Assembly: GCA_016490735.1 (NCBI GenBank)
Contig: JAEMWC010000164.1
Span: 81,001-145,000, forward strand
Length of the DNA: 64,000 nucleotides
Direction: 5' to 3'
Source of the DNA: Pachyseris speciosa
Lineage: Eukaryota; Cnidaria; Anthozoa; Scleractinia; Pachyseridae
Positions 30,293 to 42,234 of this stretch are shown in pieces. The position numbers were made by a program, and so were the translations under genes. Each line of letters begins with the position of its first letter. Position 1 is the stretch's first letter. Below the pieces are notes generated by a model. It was not told the origin of the DNA and did no database searches. It worked only from the letters and a program-made list of their open reading frames with translations.

Positions 30293-30467
30293 GTCGTTTT
30301 TCGAGGTGTCACATAACGCTCTCTTTGAGGGAAGGTTGCGTGTGGACGAGAATCATAACCAGTCTAGTTTCTTAGACTCTAGGAAAAAGGTTGCCTTACT
30401 AACAAAAGTGCAGATCGCAATTAGTGCAGCAAGACGTATCCATGAGCTGGCCCTCAAGACCCTTTGA
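30293..30467 (+). CDS. Candidate terminal exon of an unrecognised gene, copy A
   Basis: After AACATGCAG, a possible acceptor, the frame SFFEVSHNALFEGRLRVDEN continues to KVQIAISAARRIHELALKTL and a TGA at 30465. Copy B (59047-59221) differs by one base in about 175. The following 120 bases differ at about nine sites. The upstream 100 bases are also well conserved, so gene conversion is an alternative. No family recognised. Confidence 0.3.
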
Positions 30468-30479
30468 TTTTCTCCCATA

Positions 30480-32760
30480 ATCGCCAAATATGCCTTGAGA
30501 TTTTTCACGAAATTAAGTATGCTCGAAAATTAGTAACAATAAGGTAGCTGCTTTATGCGAAATGATCAAAAGTGCCATTAAAAGCCGTAACTGAGATGAA
30601 AACAGACAAATTCGCTCACTTTAGCTTTGCCGGTTTGGCCATAGCAATTTTTTTTATTATTATTTAAACAATGTTTTATTCGGCATTTGCTCTAAGAATG
30701 CATAGTGTTCATCGAGAGAGCTAACGCCGTTTACAATAATTAACTAACAGTCTTTGGTTATTGAAATGCAGAAATTAGAAAAAAAAAACGATGCATTGTC
30801 TTGTTCATTTTCACGACACTAAATGCTAGAATTGGAGGGCTCGGCCTAATCACAATAACCACAGAAACCGATTCCTACCGCGTCAAATTGTATTTTAACA
30901 GGGATAAGACAAGGCAAATTCCAATTCCCATGTTTTTAATCTTCAAAAAAGTTAACAGACGATGGTGTAGTAATTCGTTTGGTGGTCTCCTTTCTTTTGC
31001 GAACACGATCGAAATCTCTGACTGACAGGGTTTTTTAAGCCTCATAAAGTCACCCATACAAGTGCTAAAGCATGTGAAGCATTTGCAAGCGCTCAAGATC
31101 GCAATAACGCATTCCCATTGTGGCAACGCGAGGGCATGCAAGGTGCTTAGCTTTGTGAACGGTCAAACAAAGCTCAATTATATTCACACCGTTATTAATG
31201 TGTGTGGATGGTGTTGCGTATGTATCTAGATGTCTATATTTTAAAATGAAACTTAACAAGACTAGTGTCTAACAAGAAAACTATATGGTTTATTTAGGCG
31301 CTAGGCATTTCCATCATTGTCATCACTATTTGGCTTAGTTTAACCTACAAATGCCTTAATACCTTTTATTTAGCTACCCATACAAATATATTTTAATGTA
31401 ATGTAAGAACGAAATGTGGTAATAAAGTATTTTATTGTATTGTATTGTAAATTGTATCGTTGGATGGTCCACCTTCTCAGCAACGTATTTTTACTGCTGT
31501 GAAGGTCAATGTATCTATACAACCAGTGTCAAGTCACCAGCATGGAACCTGAGTTGATGGCATTTCTTCATTCTTAGATTACCTCACAGTCAGCTTTCCA
31601 TTTATTTATTTTTTACTGATAAAAAAAAAACCAAGGTTAATACGATTCAGAAAGTTCACAGTCGTATCCTCCTCACGTGACGTAATTTGGAAACATTGCA
31701 GCTAATACGAAAGGCTTCTGAAGAACTCGCGGCCTGAAATAAGACTGAGAACAGACATAGCCAACTATAACATCAGATGACCTTCGCGGGCAAAAAAATG
31801 AGGGGGAATTCAGTTTTAGTTTTAAAAGACCAGCCATTGGACTGCAAATTTCTTGGTTAATTTAGCAAATTTAAATAAGCACAAAAAGCCTGCCGAATAA
31901 TTAAAATTAAAAGATCAGCTATATGACTGCAAATTTCTTGGTAAATTTAGCCGGCACAAGAAAGCTTGCTGCATAATTATAACAAAAATGGACGGCGATC
32001 GAACGTTAACGTTTAACCTGGTCTGCAACAACAACAACTTTATTACACGTTCTCTACAATAAAACCAATAGTTTGTCCCGCCAACACCGCAAATGATGAA
32101 ATCAAGTTAGTAGTGTTAAAAGAGAGTCTGAAGCTTTAATTGCCATTACTTTCAGTACCCTAAAGCATCACTTCCCGGCCCTCCCACCCCGGACTAGTCC
32201 GAAAAAAACAGTAGTGCAAAGGCCCCATGTTTAGTTCTGATTCAAGAGGCTTCCAACACTTGAAAAGTCAACTAAAATATCATTTGATGACGCAGCACTC
32301 ACCCTTATCTGACAACTGTTCAAACACATGATCCCCAACAACGGTGACTTTGTTTAAAGATGAAACATGTTATGAGGACTGCTATTGTGCAAAATGGACA
32401 CTGGACAAGTGGTGCTTCAATCTCAGATATAGCTTCAAAAGTGAACACTTTTTATTTAGAAATGATTCGTCAAGTGCTGAATTGACGATTAATAAATACA
32501 GTATCATCGTATTCTTAAAATCGTTCCTTTTGTTTTGTCCCTTTTTTCCCAATCCTACTTTGAAACGACAAGCAATCAAAACGAAAGGATGTTTTTTTAT
32601 TATTGTTATTATTCGACTTTGCGTTCAGAGTATAGTAAAAAAAAAGGAGATTTTCTTGCCGCTGATATCGGTAAGCAAGGGAGACATTTCCTGCATGCAA
32701 AATACATTGCCTGCCAATAAACCAGCTGTCGAAGAACCGTATGCCTGTATTTAATTTAAA
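30480..32760. repeat. Duplicated non-coding block and array sub-repeat
   Basis: Matches 59235-61740 almost throughout. From 30980 it also matches the sub-repeat at 23340-25260 (for example CTAAAGCAT-TG near 31062 and AAATTATTCACC-like words). A small copy-A-only tail (CAACAACAACAACTTTATTA, 32027-32080) is the 3' end of a retroelement. The frame at 32344-32754 shares its sequence with 61312-61629 but changes frame near the end, so it is probably not a gene. Confidence 0.55.
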
Positions 32761-35603
32761 AACCTTAGAGGTTATTTCTCAACAGTTTGGAAGACATCCA
32801 GTTTTCTGGAGCAGTATATATGTGACTTGTTATTATGCGGCGAGTGATCATAAAATGTTGACTTAATAGAGAACTGAATAGACAATAAAGTAGTTGTTAT
32901 CTCCTGTTTCTTGCCGTTTCTCCTAAACCTCTGAAATGCGGTTAAAATGGATTCAAACAGGATCAAGGGCAGTAAAAGAAGCACTAAAATGATGTAGAAA
33001 TGCAAATGCTATAGTTATAAATTTAAAAGTGTGCATAAAATAGGTTAAAACATTTGAGAAAAACGCCTGTCAAATTTGTGTTGTAGTGCTAAATGGCACT
33101 TGGGCAATGTCATACCAAATTATTCCGGATTTAAGAACGTTCGCGCACAATTGTTCCAGCAGCAATGATTTGTCAACTGTTGCTTATGCCAAAAACGCAA
33201 AACGCATAGGGTTATTGAATTTGTTTCGGAAACACGAATAAGAATACTCTTACATTGAAAATAACACCTTTTATTCTACCAATAAAATACCAGGTGAGCT
33301 TTCGCGCGAAAACGGCGATATTACATGGCCGCTTGGAGATACGAATTTATCTTCGAGTGTTGAGAAGAAATTCTATTAAATTCATTGACGTCTGAGTTTA
33401 TGAGCGCAAATAAGATGGGGTGAATGCAAACACAAAACGGTCTTTTGTCGCTTTAAATGGCAAACCTTGTGAAACAGCTATAAGGTTCCTTTTATATGAA
33501 ATATGCGCAATAATATATATGCCAAGCGTTATGTACTAATTACCTATTGACAAAAAGTTTCACAAGAAGCGTAGGATCGAGCGAAGGAATTAAATTAGCC
33601 TCATACCTACAACTCGGAATTCGCAAAGCCTTTTTCCCAGTAAAACTGGGAATTACCATGCATTTAGAATGGTTTGCTCAAAGGGAAAGCTACCGCCATA
33701 TTTCTTTACAGTTGTTCCTTAGCCGAAGTAGGGGGCCATTGCGTCAGGAATTGCGTACGCAGTCGGAATGCGCAAAAACAGCGAGGACAGACGACCGTAA
33801 GAAAAGTCACTGAGTACGTTTGGTGGAGTTCCTTTGATATCAAAATAATATAAAAGGTCACAGTCAACACGAGTTCTTTGTGTCCCTGTACAGGGTAAAT
33901 ATGGTTTATATTAGACGTTACCTCCTTGAGCCTCGTTTTGATACTTGCCAAGGCCTTTAACATTCTTATGTTACCCAATTCCTACTTTTATATTTCAAAG
34001 CAACTTCTGTGATAAGAAGGCCTGTAAAACTGTTAACCTGTTTTGTAACTATTATATACTGAACAACAACAACAACAACAACAACAACACCAGCTTTATT
34101 ACCAAATCATAGTTGAACTTAATTTACAACATAATCTAATAATAAATCGCTTTAATGAACCACACGATATTTTTGAAGTTTATTTTTTAATGAAAACATG
34201 TTTCGGATGAGACATCATCCATCGTCACTTGTACAGTAAAGAATAAAATGAAAATGAGCAATAAATAGTGTAACAGAGTGAGATATTAACAATAATAATT
34301 AAGGGTAAAGAACAACTAGTGGTTGAATGCCTGGGTCAGGAAAGAGAAATGGTTTATTAGTGCTATCACTGTCCAGGGTAATGGCACAATGAAATTTTTT
34401 GAACACAGGAAATTTCTCAAGATTCTTGACATTTTAAATTGTAACAGGTTCCCCTACTCAGCTGTGACATCACCGGATACTTTCCTGAAAATAGCGCTTA
34501 TTTGTGCGAAATTTAAGTCCCGCGAAAAAAGCTTACCAAGAAAATTAGCGACGCGAAATTTTATGTCTTGAGGCAAAACCCTTTTATGAAGTTAAACGTG
34601 AGTTTACATGATTATGATGTGTCTAAAGTTTTTGTCTTGTATTTTAGGGTCATAAATTCCCTTTAACACGACTTTTCTGTCAAATCGCGAAATACAAGTT
34701 TCGCGAAATGTTCGTCTTTTATTTTCATTTCGCGAAAATTACTACCAATGAAGTATTAAGCCTAAGATTAAACCTTTCATCATTGATAATCTTAATTTTA
34801 AAATTTGAGAACGATGATCCCAAACTTAAAAGGTTAAATATTTTAATATTTATAGGAAACAATGATTTCTTTCTCTGTACATCTCAAATCCGTCACCAGG
34901 TTGCTGATTTAACTAATTTTTAATGATGGCCACGTGACATGTCACTTGATTCAATCGTGATTTAGTTCTAGGGAGAATTTCATGCTGTTCTACACAATTT
35001 TGTGGAAGATGTTGTCGATCAAACTTGTTTTCTGGACACATTTCAAACCCAGGCCTCATATGCCCTACTGCTTGAGTAGCAAGCCTATGGTAATTACAGT
35101 GTTATAAAACAATGGTGGAACACAGTTTCGAGTTTGGTTTTGTCAACCCGTGCATGAACTTTGTTATTCTTGTACAAGAAGTGTATATTTCCAATCGTTT
35201 TTCAGTAACGAAGTTATAATTTTCTATTTGAGGAGCAGTTGTTAAGAGATTCTGCGTACTTGTTTATATTGCCTGGTAACTGTTACTATGTGACGTTAGC
35301 TACACCTTTAAAATGTTTTAATTAAATGATCTTCTAGAGTTACATTACATATCCAAATTTCAAGGGGCTAGATTTCATAACTTCCCAGCTAGATCACATT
35401 TATAAAATTCAGTACTTATTGTAACACCTCCATCCCCCATAAAAAATGTGCTATAGCAGATCCGAGGCCTCACATTCTACCAGTACGACCGGCCTAGAAA
35501 TGTGCTAGAGGTATCAGTATATTATAATCTGAGCACAAACCTTTTGTGTGGTGGGGGTGCTACGAAAACATTATTTAGGGCCTATTTTCAGATCTGCTCC
35601 TCA
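32761..35603. other. Inter-unit region, no gene recognised
   Basis: Not matched in copy B within the window. It holds an (AAC)n tract at 34064-34088 followed by a retroelement-like tail, a Penelope-type end at 34172-34235, and GCGAAATT/AATTTCGC palindromic words at 34490-34740. Frames are short. Confidence 0.4.
34172..34235 (-). mobile_element. Penelope-type 3' end with hammerhead-like hairpin
   Basis: On the minus strand GTGACGA is followed by the perfect hairpin GGATGA-TGTC-TCATCC and GAAACATG. This is the hammerhead order with a G in place of the first core C, so probably inactive. A poly-A-rich run follows. No nuclease frame is adjacent. Confidence 0.4.
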
Positions 35604-36069
35604 AGCAGATGCCGCCGGAAGAACCAACTAATCTCAATTCTGGTTCTCACGCTCTCTGATCACAGTTTGATTCCAAAATAGCCCTTGCGACAATCTAGTT
35701 TCCATTAGATCATAAGCTACGGAATCAGTATTGTGCTTCCCACTCCGTCGCTTTGATTTTCAGTCATAACGCTCTACGCACTCGAACTCCGTCGCTATTG
35801 CCTTGAAATAAGAAAGTCGTCTCCTTGTATAGAATGATCACCCCAGCATTTTGTCCCCACCATTTAAACAGTGAGTGACTCAGTGGGTAAAAAACGCAAT
35901 GTGCAATAAACTTTTCTCTTTCTCCGTCCGACTCTCCTGATAAAATTCCGTTGAGTCAATCGGACCCTCCTATGGTTTGCTTCTGCACCATCTTGATTAT
36001 GGGTGGGAAGGGGGTTTCAAAGGTTTCAAAGATTTCTTTATTTCCACACAGCAATACAAATTACTGATA
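35604..36069. repeat. Stray third copy of the gene 3' flank
   Basis: AGCAGATGCCGCCGGAAGAA onward matches both 7378-7940 and 38915-39390, yet it lies just upstream of gene copy 2. It is the tail of another array unit whose gene part has been deleted. It joins copy B at the word AAATTTTACAC. Confidence 0.75.
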
Positions 36070-36995
36070 AATTTTACACGCGCGGGAAACATTTGTTGCG
36101 GAAACAAAATTTGTGTCCGGGAAACAAAAATGTTTTTGGCAGAAAGTCAAAAACATTTTTTGTTTCCGAAACACAAAATTTGTTTCTGCAACAAATGTTT
36201 CCTGCGCAGCTAAACTGGGAAACATTTGCGTCCTCAACAATGTTTCAACAACAATGTTTGCTAGTTTAGCCAGGTCTTTAGGTCTTGAAAGCTGTTGAAA
36301 AACAACTTTGATGGCGCATCACGGGGATCAAGCTAAAAGCTTTGCATCTGAAACTTGAACTACTTGAGAAGTTTACCTGTTATGAATCACACGTGGTACG
36401 TGTTCCCAGCCGTCAGTAAAATGTATACCTGTTTTTACTCTATCCGTCCTTTACTGTTGCAAGGGTAACGTAGATTTTGTGCACAAGTCTACCTTGATTC
36501 ATAAAAATTCCCCATCCGACAGTACGAAGAAAAATCCTTCTGTAATAGGAAAAAAAATTCCATAAATTCGCTATCGAGTGAACAAAATCATCATAATGTT
36601 TACATAGGAGATAGAAAATCCGACAACTTTAACAAGACTTTGTTTGCACAATAAAAAATTATTCACCGATGCCTAAAACAAGGAGAAAATAAAAAATGGC
36701 GTTATGTCTAGGAAAGTATAAGTGCCTTTTCTTTGTTAGATACTAATAGCAGATTAGTCTGTTATCTTTAACTTAAAATTCAGTTTTAAACGTTTTGGTT
36801 TTTTTTTTACTAAAAATGGAACACGCTTGCCGTTGACGCGTAAACCTGTAAGGACTAACACGTTAACATAAAGCTGTGAAAATATACTTAACACACAACT
36901 GAATTTGTTTTCTTTCATTGCTCTCAGATTTGCCCACATTCAGTTGTACTTGTCTTTCACGTCAATCATCACAAACCATCCCCACTTTAAGTCTG

Positions 36996-37005
36996 CATAA
37001 AAAGA
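36996..37005 (+). promoter_or_regulatory. TATA box of gene copy 2
   Basis: CATAAAAAGA, 120 bases before the ATG at 37116, inside a 5' flank almost identical to copy 1. Confidence 0.6.
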
Positions 37006-37115
37006 ACAGCAAGTTCCACACCTGCACCTTTTCATGGCCAGTAGACCTGACGTAAAGTTACCTCGTGTTTAACCACATCTACCGAAACAGGCAAGAAATC
37101 ACCGGATTCAGAATC

Positions 37116-37346
37116 ATGAAGCTGATCCTTGCACTAATTTTTGTCGTTCTGACGACTGTAGTGTACGCCAACCCTTTGGCTGAAGATTTTGCAGATGGCG
37201 AGAAGAGCGAGGGGAATGTCCAGCTTAACGATGACGCTAAAGAGTTGAGTGATGATGACGACGACGAATCCCTCGAAGATGATGATGATGATGATGATAA
37301 TGACTACAACGAAAACGACGCTGATGCACGCCACTATAAAACGAAG
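37116..37346 (+). CDS. Acidic secreted precursor, copy 2, exon 1
   Basis: 77 codons open with a signal peptide (MKLILALIFVVLTTVVYANP, probable cleavage after YA). The next part (ADGEKSEGNVQLNDD) leads into Asp/Glu runs and ends with a basic DARHYKTK before the AAG|GTGGGA donor. The acidic part is about 50 residues, nearly half of them D or E. Phase is 0, so it joins exon 3 directly. The intact signal peptide shows which bases copy 1 has lost. Known precursors of cationic antimicrobial or venom peptides often carry such anionic pro-regions; whether this one does the same job is inference. Confidence 0.75.
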
Positions 37347-37595
37347 GTGGGAAAATCAAACTTTGAATTCAACCTCGTTCGCGCTAATATTCATTGCGCA
37401 CCCTTGCTGCGTAGCTTTGAGCTAACGAAACTCTTTTAAATGCACGGTGATTCTTGTTTTTCTTTCGGAAGATCACTCTCTCTTCGGAATATCAGTTTCA
37501 AAATCAATATCGCTCACAGTATATTTTTCCCTTGAATTATTGTATTTGATGTATTGAGAGAAGAAAGAGATTTCTCCCATCCCTTTATTATCTCA

Positions 37596-37835
37596 CTACC
37601 GTAAAAGCTCTATTAAGCCCCCCCCTCCCCCTCTCTCTAATAAGCCACCCGTTTGGAAGTTGGTTTTTGTAATAAACCCCTTCCCCTCCCCCTCTCCCCC
37701 TCCCCCCTCCGTCTTCGCCGATCGTCTCTTCGCAACTTGGCGCGCGCATGTCTTTCGCTTGCCCCACAATCCATCGCCCAAATTGGAGACTACTCGCAGT
37801 CTATCCCTAAAAGTGTAGTAAAAACAGCCTAAACT
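37596..37835. mobile_element. Truncated mariner-type MITE at the exon-2 deletion
   Basis: TACCGTAAAAGCTCTATTAA is one end of the element seen whole at 20796-21092. It starts at a TA that copy A also has (CACTATTTCC, 3853). The other end is missing. C-rich sequence and a piece like 29265-29345 (CGCAACTTGGCGCGCGCATG) follow, and then the duplication resumes at CTCGTATGTACACCAG. The equivalent of 3856-5325, including exon 2, is gone. Confidence 0.75.
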
Positions 37836-38140
37836 AACTCCTCGTATGTACACCAGATCCTAGTTGTTCAAAGAGCGGAGAAGTCGCTGGTGTTGAAAGT
37901 AATTTTCATTTTCTTTCGTTTTTCTTTACTCCTTGATTTGATTCGTTGACAAACCTCGCGCCACTTTCTCCACTTTTCTCCTCGCGTTTGGCACCGGTTA
38001 TATATATTTCCTTCAAATTGTGATTGGTTCTTTGTGTTGTTTGCATTCGCTATGATTGGTCAGTGTAATTACAAAAGCTTTAGTTTTACTACCAAAAACC
38101 GCCCTATGCCTCGGATGATCCGTCACTGGTCATGCAACTG

Positions 38141-38299
38141 TAGCCTGTTCCAGGCTTTCAGATATTTGGGGCCAGCGAAGAGCGAAACACGAAACAACGA
38201 GCGAAGAACGAGGGAAGAAAATGAAGCGGAGACTAAATTTTCTTCGCTCGTTTCGGGCGCTCTCGGCGTCCCAAATTTCTGAGAGCCTGGAACAGGCCA
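38141..38299. mobile_element. TAGCCT-family MITE, copy B
   Basis: Counterpart of 5752-5911; the right end is mutated to GGCCA. Confidence 0.6.
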
Positions 38300-38391
38300 G
38301 GTCAACTGAAATTTTCGGTGTCCCGATATGTGGAAGGGCGCTGAAATTTTCCTCCGAGTAACTTCTTGACTTTTTTTCTCTCTTATCGTAG

Positions 38392-38529
38392 ACAAAGTGC
38401 TTTGAAACGTTGAAATCGTGCGTGAAGGACTGGAAGAAGATGGACTGGAATGCGCTTAGAAAGTGCTCTGAAGAGTATAGGAAATGCTTGGGAGAAAGCG
38501 GATGGTCCGGATCGTGGAGTTTCGTCTGA
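38392..38529 (+). CDS. Cys-containing exon 3 of gene copy 2 (terminal)
   Basis: After TTATCGTAG, 45 codons and a TGA follow in phase 0. It begins TKCFETLKSC, includes four Cys (one fewer than copy 1), LRKC and EYRKC, and ends SGWSGSWSFV. Several Arg or Lys of copy 1 are replaced by Asp, Trp, Met or Glu, so the peptide is much less basic. Spliced to exon 1 it would give a precursor of about 122 residues without the exon 2 part. The poly(A) hexamer of copy 1 is not kept downstream. It may be a diverging functional paralogue or a decaying gene. Confidence 0.6.
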   Translation, partial: TKCFETLKSCVKDWKKMDWNALRKCSEEYRKCLGESGWSGSWSFV

Positions 38530-38729
38530 TAGTCATCAGTTTGACTTTCACAAACATCATCTTGTGAAGGCTTTGTTTTGATAACCCAAGGAATGGTTAT
38601 TTATAACTAAAACTGATCAGCACCATTTAAGTTGTCCAGCTCTTTTTCTGTCTGTGTTCATATACGTATACAGCCGTTGTTTAACCTGGGGTTTATAGTA
38701 TGAAGGAATGATACTCCAGACTGGGTTTT

Positions 38730-39620
38730 CACTAGCTACGGAGTCGGAGTCGGAGTCATAAGAGAGCTTATAACCCAGCGAAAATAAAAAATCGTAAGTC
38801 GTAAGCGGAGTCATAAGCTCAACGGAATCGGAGCGTCGGAAGAATCAGACCGTTTCCATATCCATTTTCTTCCCGTTCCGCTTATGATCCAGTGAAAACT
38901 AGATTGTCGGAGTCGGAGGCAGATGCCGCCGGAAGAACCAATTAATCTCATTCTGGTTCTCACGCTCTCTGATTACAGTTTGATTCCAAAATAGTCTTTG
39001 TGACAATCTATTTGCCATTAGATCATAAGCTACGGAATCAGCATTGTGCTTTCGACTCCGTTGCTCTGATTTTCACTCATAACACTCTACGCTTCTGATT
39101 ATAACCCCGACTCGAACTCCGTCGCTATTACCTTGAAATAAGAAATTTGTCCCCTAGTAGAGAATGATCACCCCAGCATTTTGTCCCCACCATTTAAACA
39201 GTGAGTGACTCAGTGGGTAAAAAACGCAATGTGCAATAAACTTTTCTATTTCTCCGTCCGACTCTCCTGATAAAAATTCCGTTGTGTCAATCGGACCCTC
39301 CTATGGTTTGCTTCTGCACCATCTTGATTATGGGTGGGAAGGGGGTTTCAAAGATTTCTTTATTTCCACACAGCAATACAAATTACTGATAAATTTTGCA
39401 CAAAAATGTGGAGGTTTGCGAACAAAAACCCACAGAGTTAACAGTGTTCGCACACCTTATATTTAAAACTAGTGGGGGCTGGATAAGCCTTTATTAGTGG
39501 GAATGTAAATATTTTGTTATTGACACAAGTCAGGGCTCCTTCACAAGTGCAAAGATTCTAAATAAAAAAAAACTTTTGTTTTAAAAGGGAGAAAAAAGTC
39601 CTGAGAGATCCGCTCAAAGT
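38730..39620. repeat. GGAGTCGGAGTC repeat and conserved 3' flank, copy B
   Basis: Counterpart of 7180-8151 without the nested MITE. GACTCCGTTGCTCTG near 39053 is the empty site. The duplication crosses to 39626 without the LINE found in copy A. Confidence 0.6.
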
Positions 39621-39689
39621 TTGCTACATTTTCATTTGCACAGTACCGAATTTGTGGGGTACACTCTACAACTCGCGAAATTAAAACAA

Positions 39690-40070
39690 CTCTCAAACCA
39701 CGTTCCCCCCCGGATAGGGGGGGGTTAGTCCCTTGTATGGGCTATATAGGTATGTGCGTCCCCAAAGAGTATAGTTTTTTAGCCGTTTTGGTCTGAAATA
39801 GGGTATCGATTTTGACCATTTTGGTCTGAAATAGGGTATGGTTCGTGTACTCGTCTTGCATTGGTTATGTTTTTTCGAAGAAGCTTCTTCTTCATCATTA
39901 GGCGATAAGACTATTGACAAAAGCTCTTCTTTTTTCTTTTAATTGTGTTTACGCCAGTCGTGTACGTGAAACAGGTATGAAATAGGGTAGGTCTGAAATA
40001 AGGTAAGGGTTTCAGTCAGCGGGCCGCACACCCCCACCCAATTTTTTCTGGGCCACGTTCCCTTTTGGAC
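39690..40070. mobile_element. TCTGAAATAGGGTA MITE, copy B
   Basis: Decayed counterpart of 12010-12430, with four TCTGAAATA-GGTA words and the GTATGGGCTATATAG block near 39735. Confidence 0.6.
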
Positions 40071-40183
40071 TCTGAACTCAATGTCTCTTAACGCGTCACG
40101 AAACTTCCGCTCAACAGATCTCTATGGCGGATTGTCACTCACGGTGTAGCGTTTAGCGTCGTTCCCTGTCGAAATATTGACAG

Positions 40184-40364
40184 AATGCAGTAATGGTGCC
40201 TTTAACTTATTCTTTTGTTCGTATTCAACTGAAATAGCCTCACTAACCTCGTTCGGGATAACAAATTCTTTAGAATTCTGATCTCAAAAACGAGGTTAGT
40301 GGGGCTATTTTCTGTATTTTGAATACGAAAAAAGAATAATTTAAAGGCAGCCATTTTTTGCATT
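40184..40364. mobile_element. MITE with about 70-bp arms, copy B only
   Basis: Arms carrying AATGCAG-AATGG-TGCC, GTATTCAACTGAAATAGCC and ACTAACCTCGTT are inverted at 40282-40364. Copy A reads straight through at about 12582. Confidence 0.7.
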
Positions 40365-41029
40365 GGGTCTATGAGCTGATTGACAAGTGATGAAAACAAC
40401 AGGGATTTATTTATCTACGATACAGTGACGATATATCAACTCAGCCGTGCTCAAATACGATCACCATACCACTCACGTGTTACATGTAAATGAGACTGAC
40501 AAACGTGGAAGTAACGGCAGTAAGAACCGACAGAAGACTCAAAAAAGCTTTATTATGTTCTTAATAAAGAAACAACACAAACTCTATCGGTTTTAGTTGA
40601 TAGTAATTTACTAGTCAGAACAATGTCTCTAATAGATAACAGTCTGTCTCTAACAGATAATAGTCGTATCTTTGAACTCATAAAAGAGAAAGAGCTTTAT
40701 TATTGCAACAGGACTGTTACGGTGACATGGTTCTGGCTTTTTAGAGAATCCAAAGAAAGCATAATTGAATTTAACCAATTCTTGGTGAACATCCCAAGCA
40801 AAAAAGTATATAAATGTAAAAGAGGAAGAAATGAGAACACCAGGAATTTTTGAGAATCGGCTCTTCTAAGGTCATTATATGATTAAAGGGGTTAGTTTGC
40901 AAAGAAACGAGGGTGCTGCGTCGGTGGGTTTATTAACGGAGTGGATATTAATGTATATGCTTATCTGTCCTGTCGTTTTGCCTTTTTATAGCATCAAGAA
41001 CTTTTTAAGCTAAGTTCTCATTTCTGTTC

Positions 41030-42140
41030 TGCTAAGGGAACGAACGAGCAGACCTACCTTGTCCACAGAACCTTCCGTGATTTTGGACTACGCAAAATCC
41101 TGAGTCCGGGAGCAAACTCGACAAAAAGTCGCCAAAGGAAAATCTCTAAAAAAAGGCAACAAAAAACTTGACAAAAAGTCGACAAAAAAAGTCTATATGA
41201 GACCAGAAAAGAGGATTAAAACCACGGCACTTACTGGGCTCCGTAGCTTACACAATGTGATGTGCTGCCAGGAAGAAATAAAGAAACTTGACACTTTCAA
41301 ATTTAGCGGCACAAAGCGCGAAAAGGTCCAGGATATGTCGCGGCATTGAGGGCGATGGGCTAAAAACCTCACAGATCAGAATTCAACAGCCAAATTGAAC
41401 AGCTCAGCTTTATCGTTTGCCAGGGACTTAAACTTTTTTCACAATTTATTTTGCATTTTTATTTAGCAAGAGAGAACGCTAGTATTTCACTTTAAATAAA
41501 ATAAAATTAATCAGAAAAAATATTTTTTTTTCTGTTTAATTCGTTGTAGGTACTTAATAAAACGAGTCTGGAAAGAAGCTGGGAAGGAGCCACTTTCCAA
41601 AGCAGAGTCATGTCAGCTGAAAGGCATGCGCAAAGCACGTGGACTGAACGTGACAAGGGGGAGGCCAAAGACTTCTTTGGACCTGATCGGTTTATGTGCG
41701 CGTGCTTTCTCGTTTACAGGGTCAAGTTCAGTCGAAAGCCGATGAACTCTAATCCCGCAAGATTAAAAATTAACCAAGAAGTTTATTTTTCTATCCACGA
41801 ACGTTATTCAACGCTAATACTCTGCAAAATTGTAGATTAGAGGATGTCAATCATGAAAAGCAAAAAGCAGAAAAAGAAACTTTCATCTAAAAGGTAAAAA
41901 CTGAAACCAAAGTTTGCGCTAATATATCCTGGATTAACTTAATCGGCCTTCGAACAACAGGCACCAGAGTTCTTTATTCAGTAGCTGTTCTCTTCAGTCT
42001 ATACCTGTGAACTTTCTTCTTGAGTTTTGTGGAAACCGATAACGAACAAGCATAGCTCAGTTAATTTGTCTGCTTTCAGGTAATCTGCAAATTGATAAAC
42101 AAGCATAAGGTATTTAGTCGAAAAAGCCGCTCCTGTAGTA
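41030..42140. other. Duplicated non-coding block with MITE (41719-41962)
   Basis: Counterpart of 17960-18843 and 20640-20790. The foldback-Penelope nest of copy A is missing here. No coding frame is kept between copies. Confidence 0.5.
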
Positions 42141-42234
42141 AGCATCGTACTCTAGAACTGAAAGGAAAAAAATCAACAGTCAGCACTACAGACGTCACAA
42201 AAGGAAAAGAATGACAGAAATCGATTCACTCTCA

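Larger units (their letters stand above)
2352..32760. repeat. Tandem segmental duplication, copy A
   Basis: Blocks along this span recur in the same order and orientation in copy B (36066-61740). Pairs include 2600-3850 with 36290-37590, 5330-5960 with 37825-38340, 6830-8150 with 38360-39615, 11942-12830 with 39626-40560, 13390-13780 with 40555-40840, and 17960-18840 with 41030-41960. Also paired are 22830-23340 with 43085-43640, 23350-25260 with 48030-49990, 25740-26420 with 50920-58390, and 29660-32760 with 58400-61740. Copy A is longer because it holds more one-copy insertions (8152-11941, 13986-17070, 18873-20110, 26425-29655). Block limits are by eye. Confidence 0.85.

Noticed and set aside
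32344..32754. A 136-codon frame shared with 61312-61629
   Set aside because: The first part matches copy B only because the whole DNA block is duplicated; the frame changes near 32640 and the ORF ends differ.
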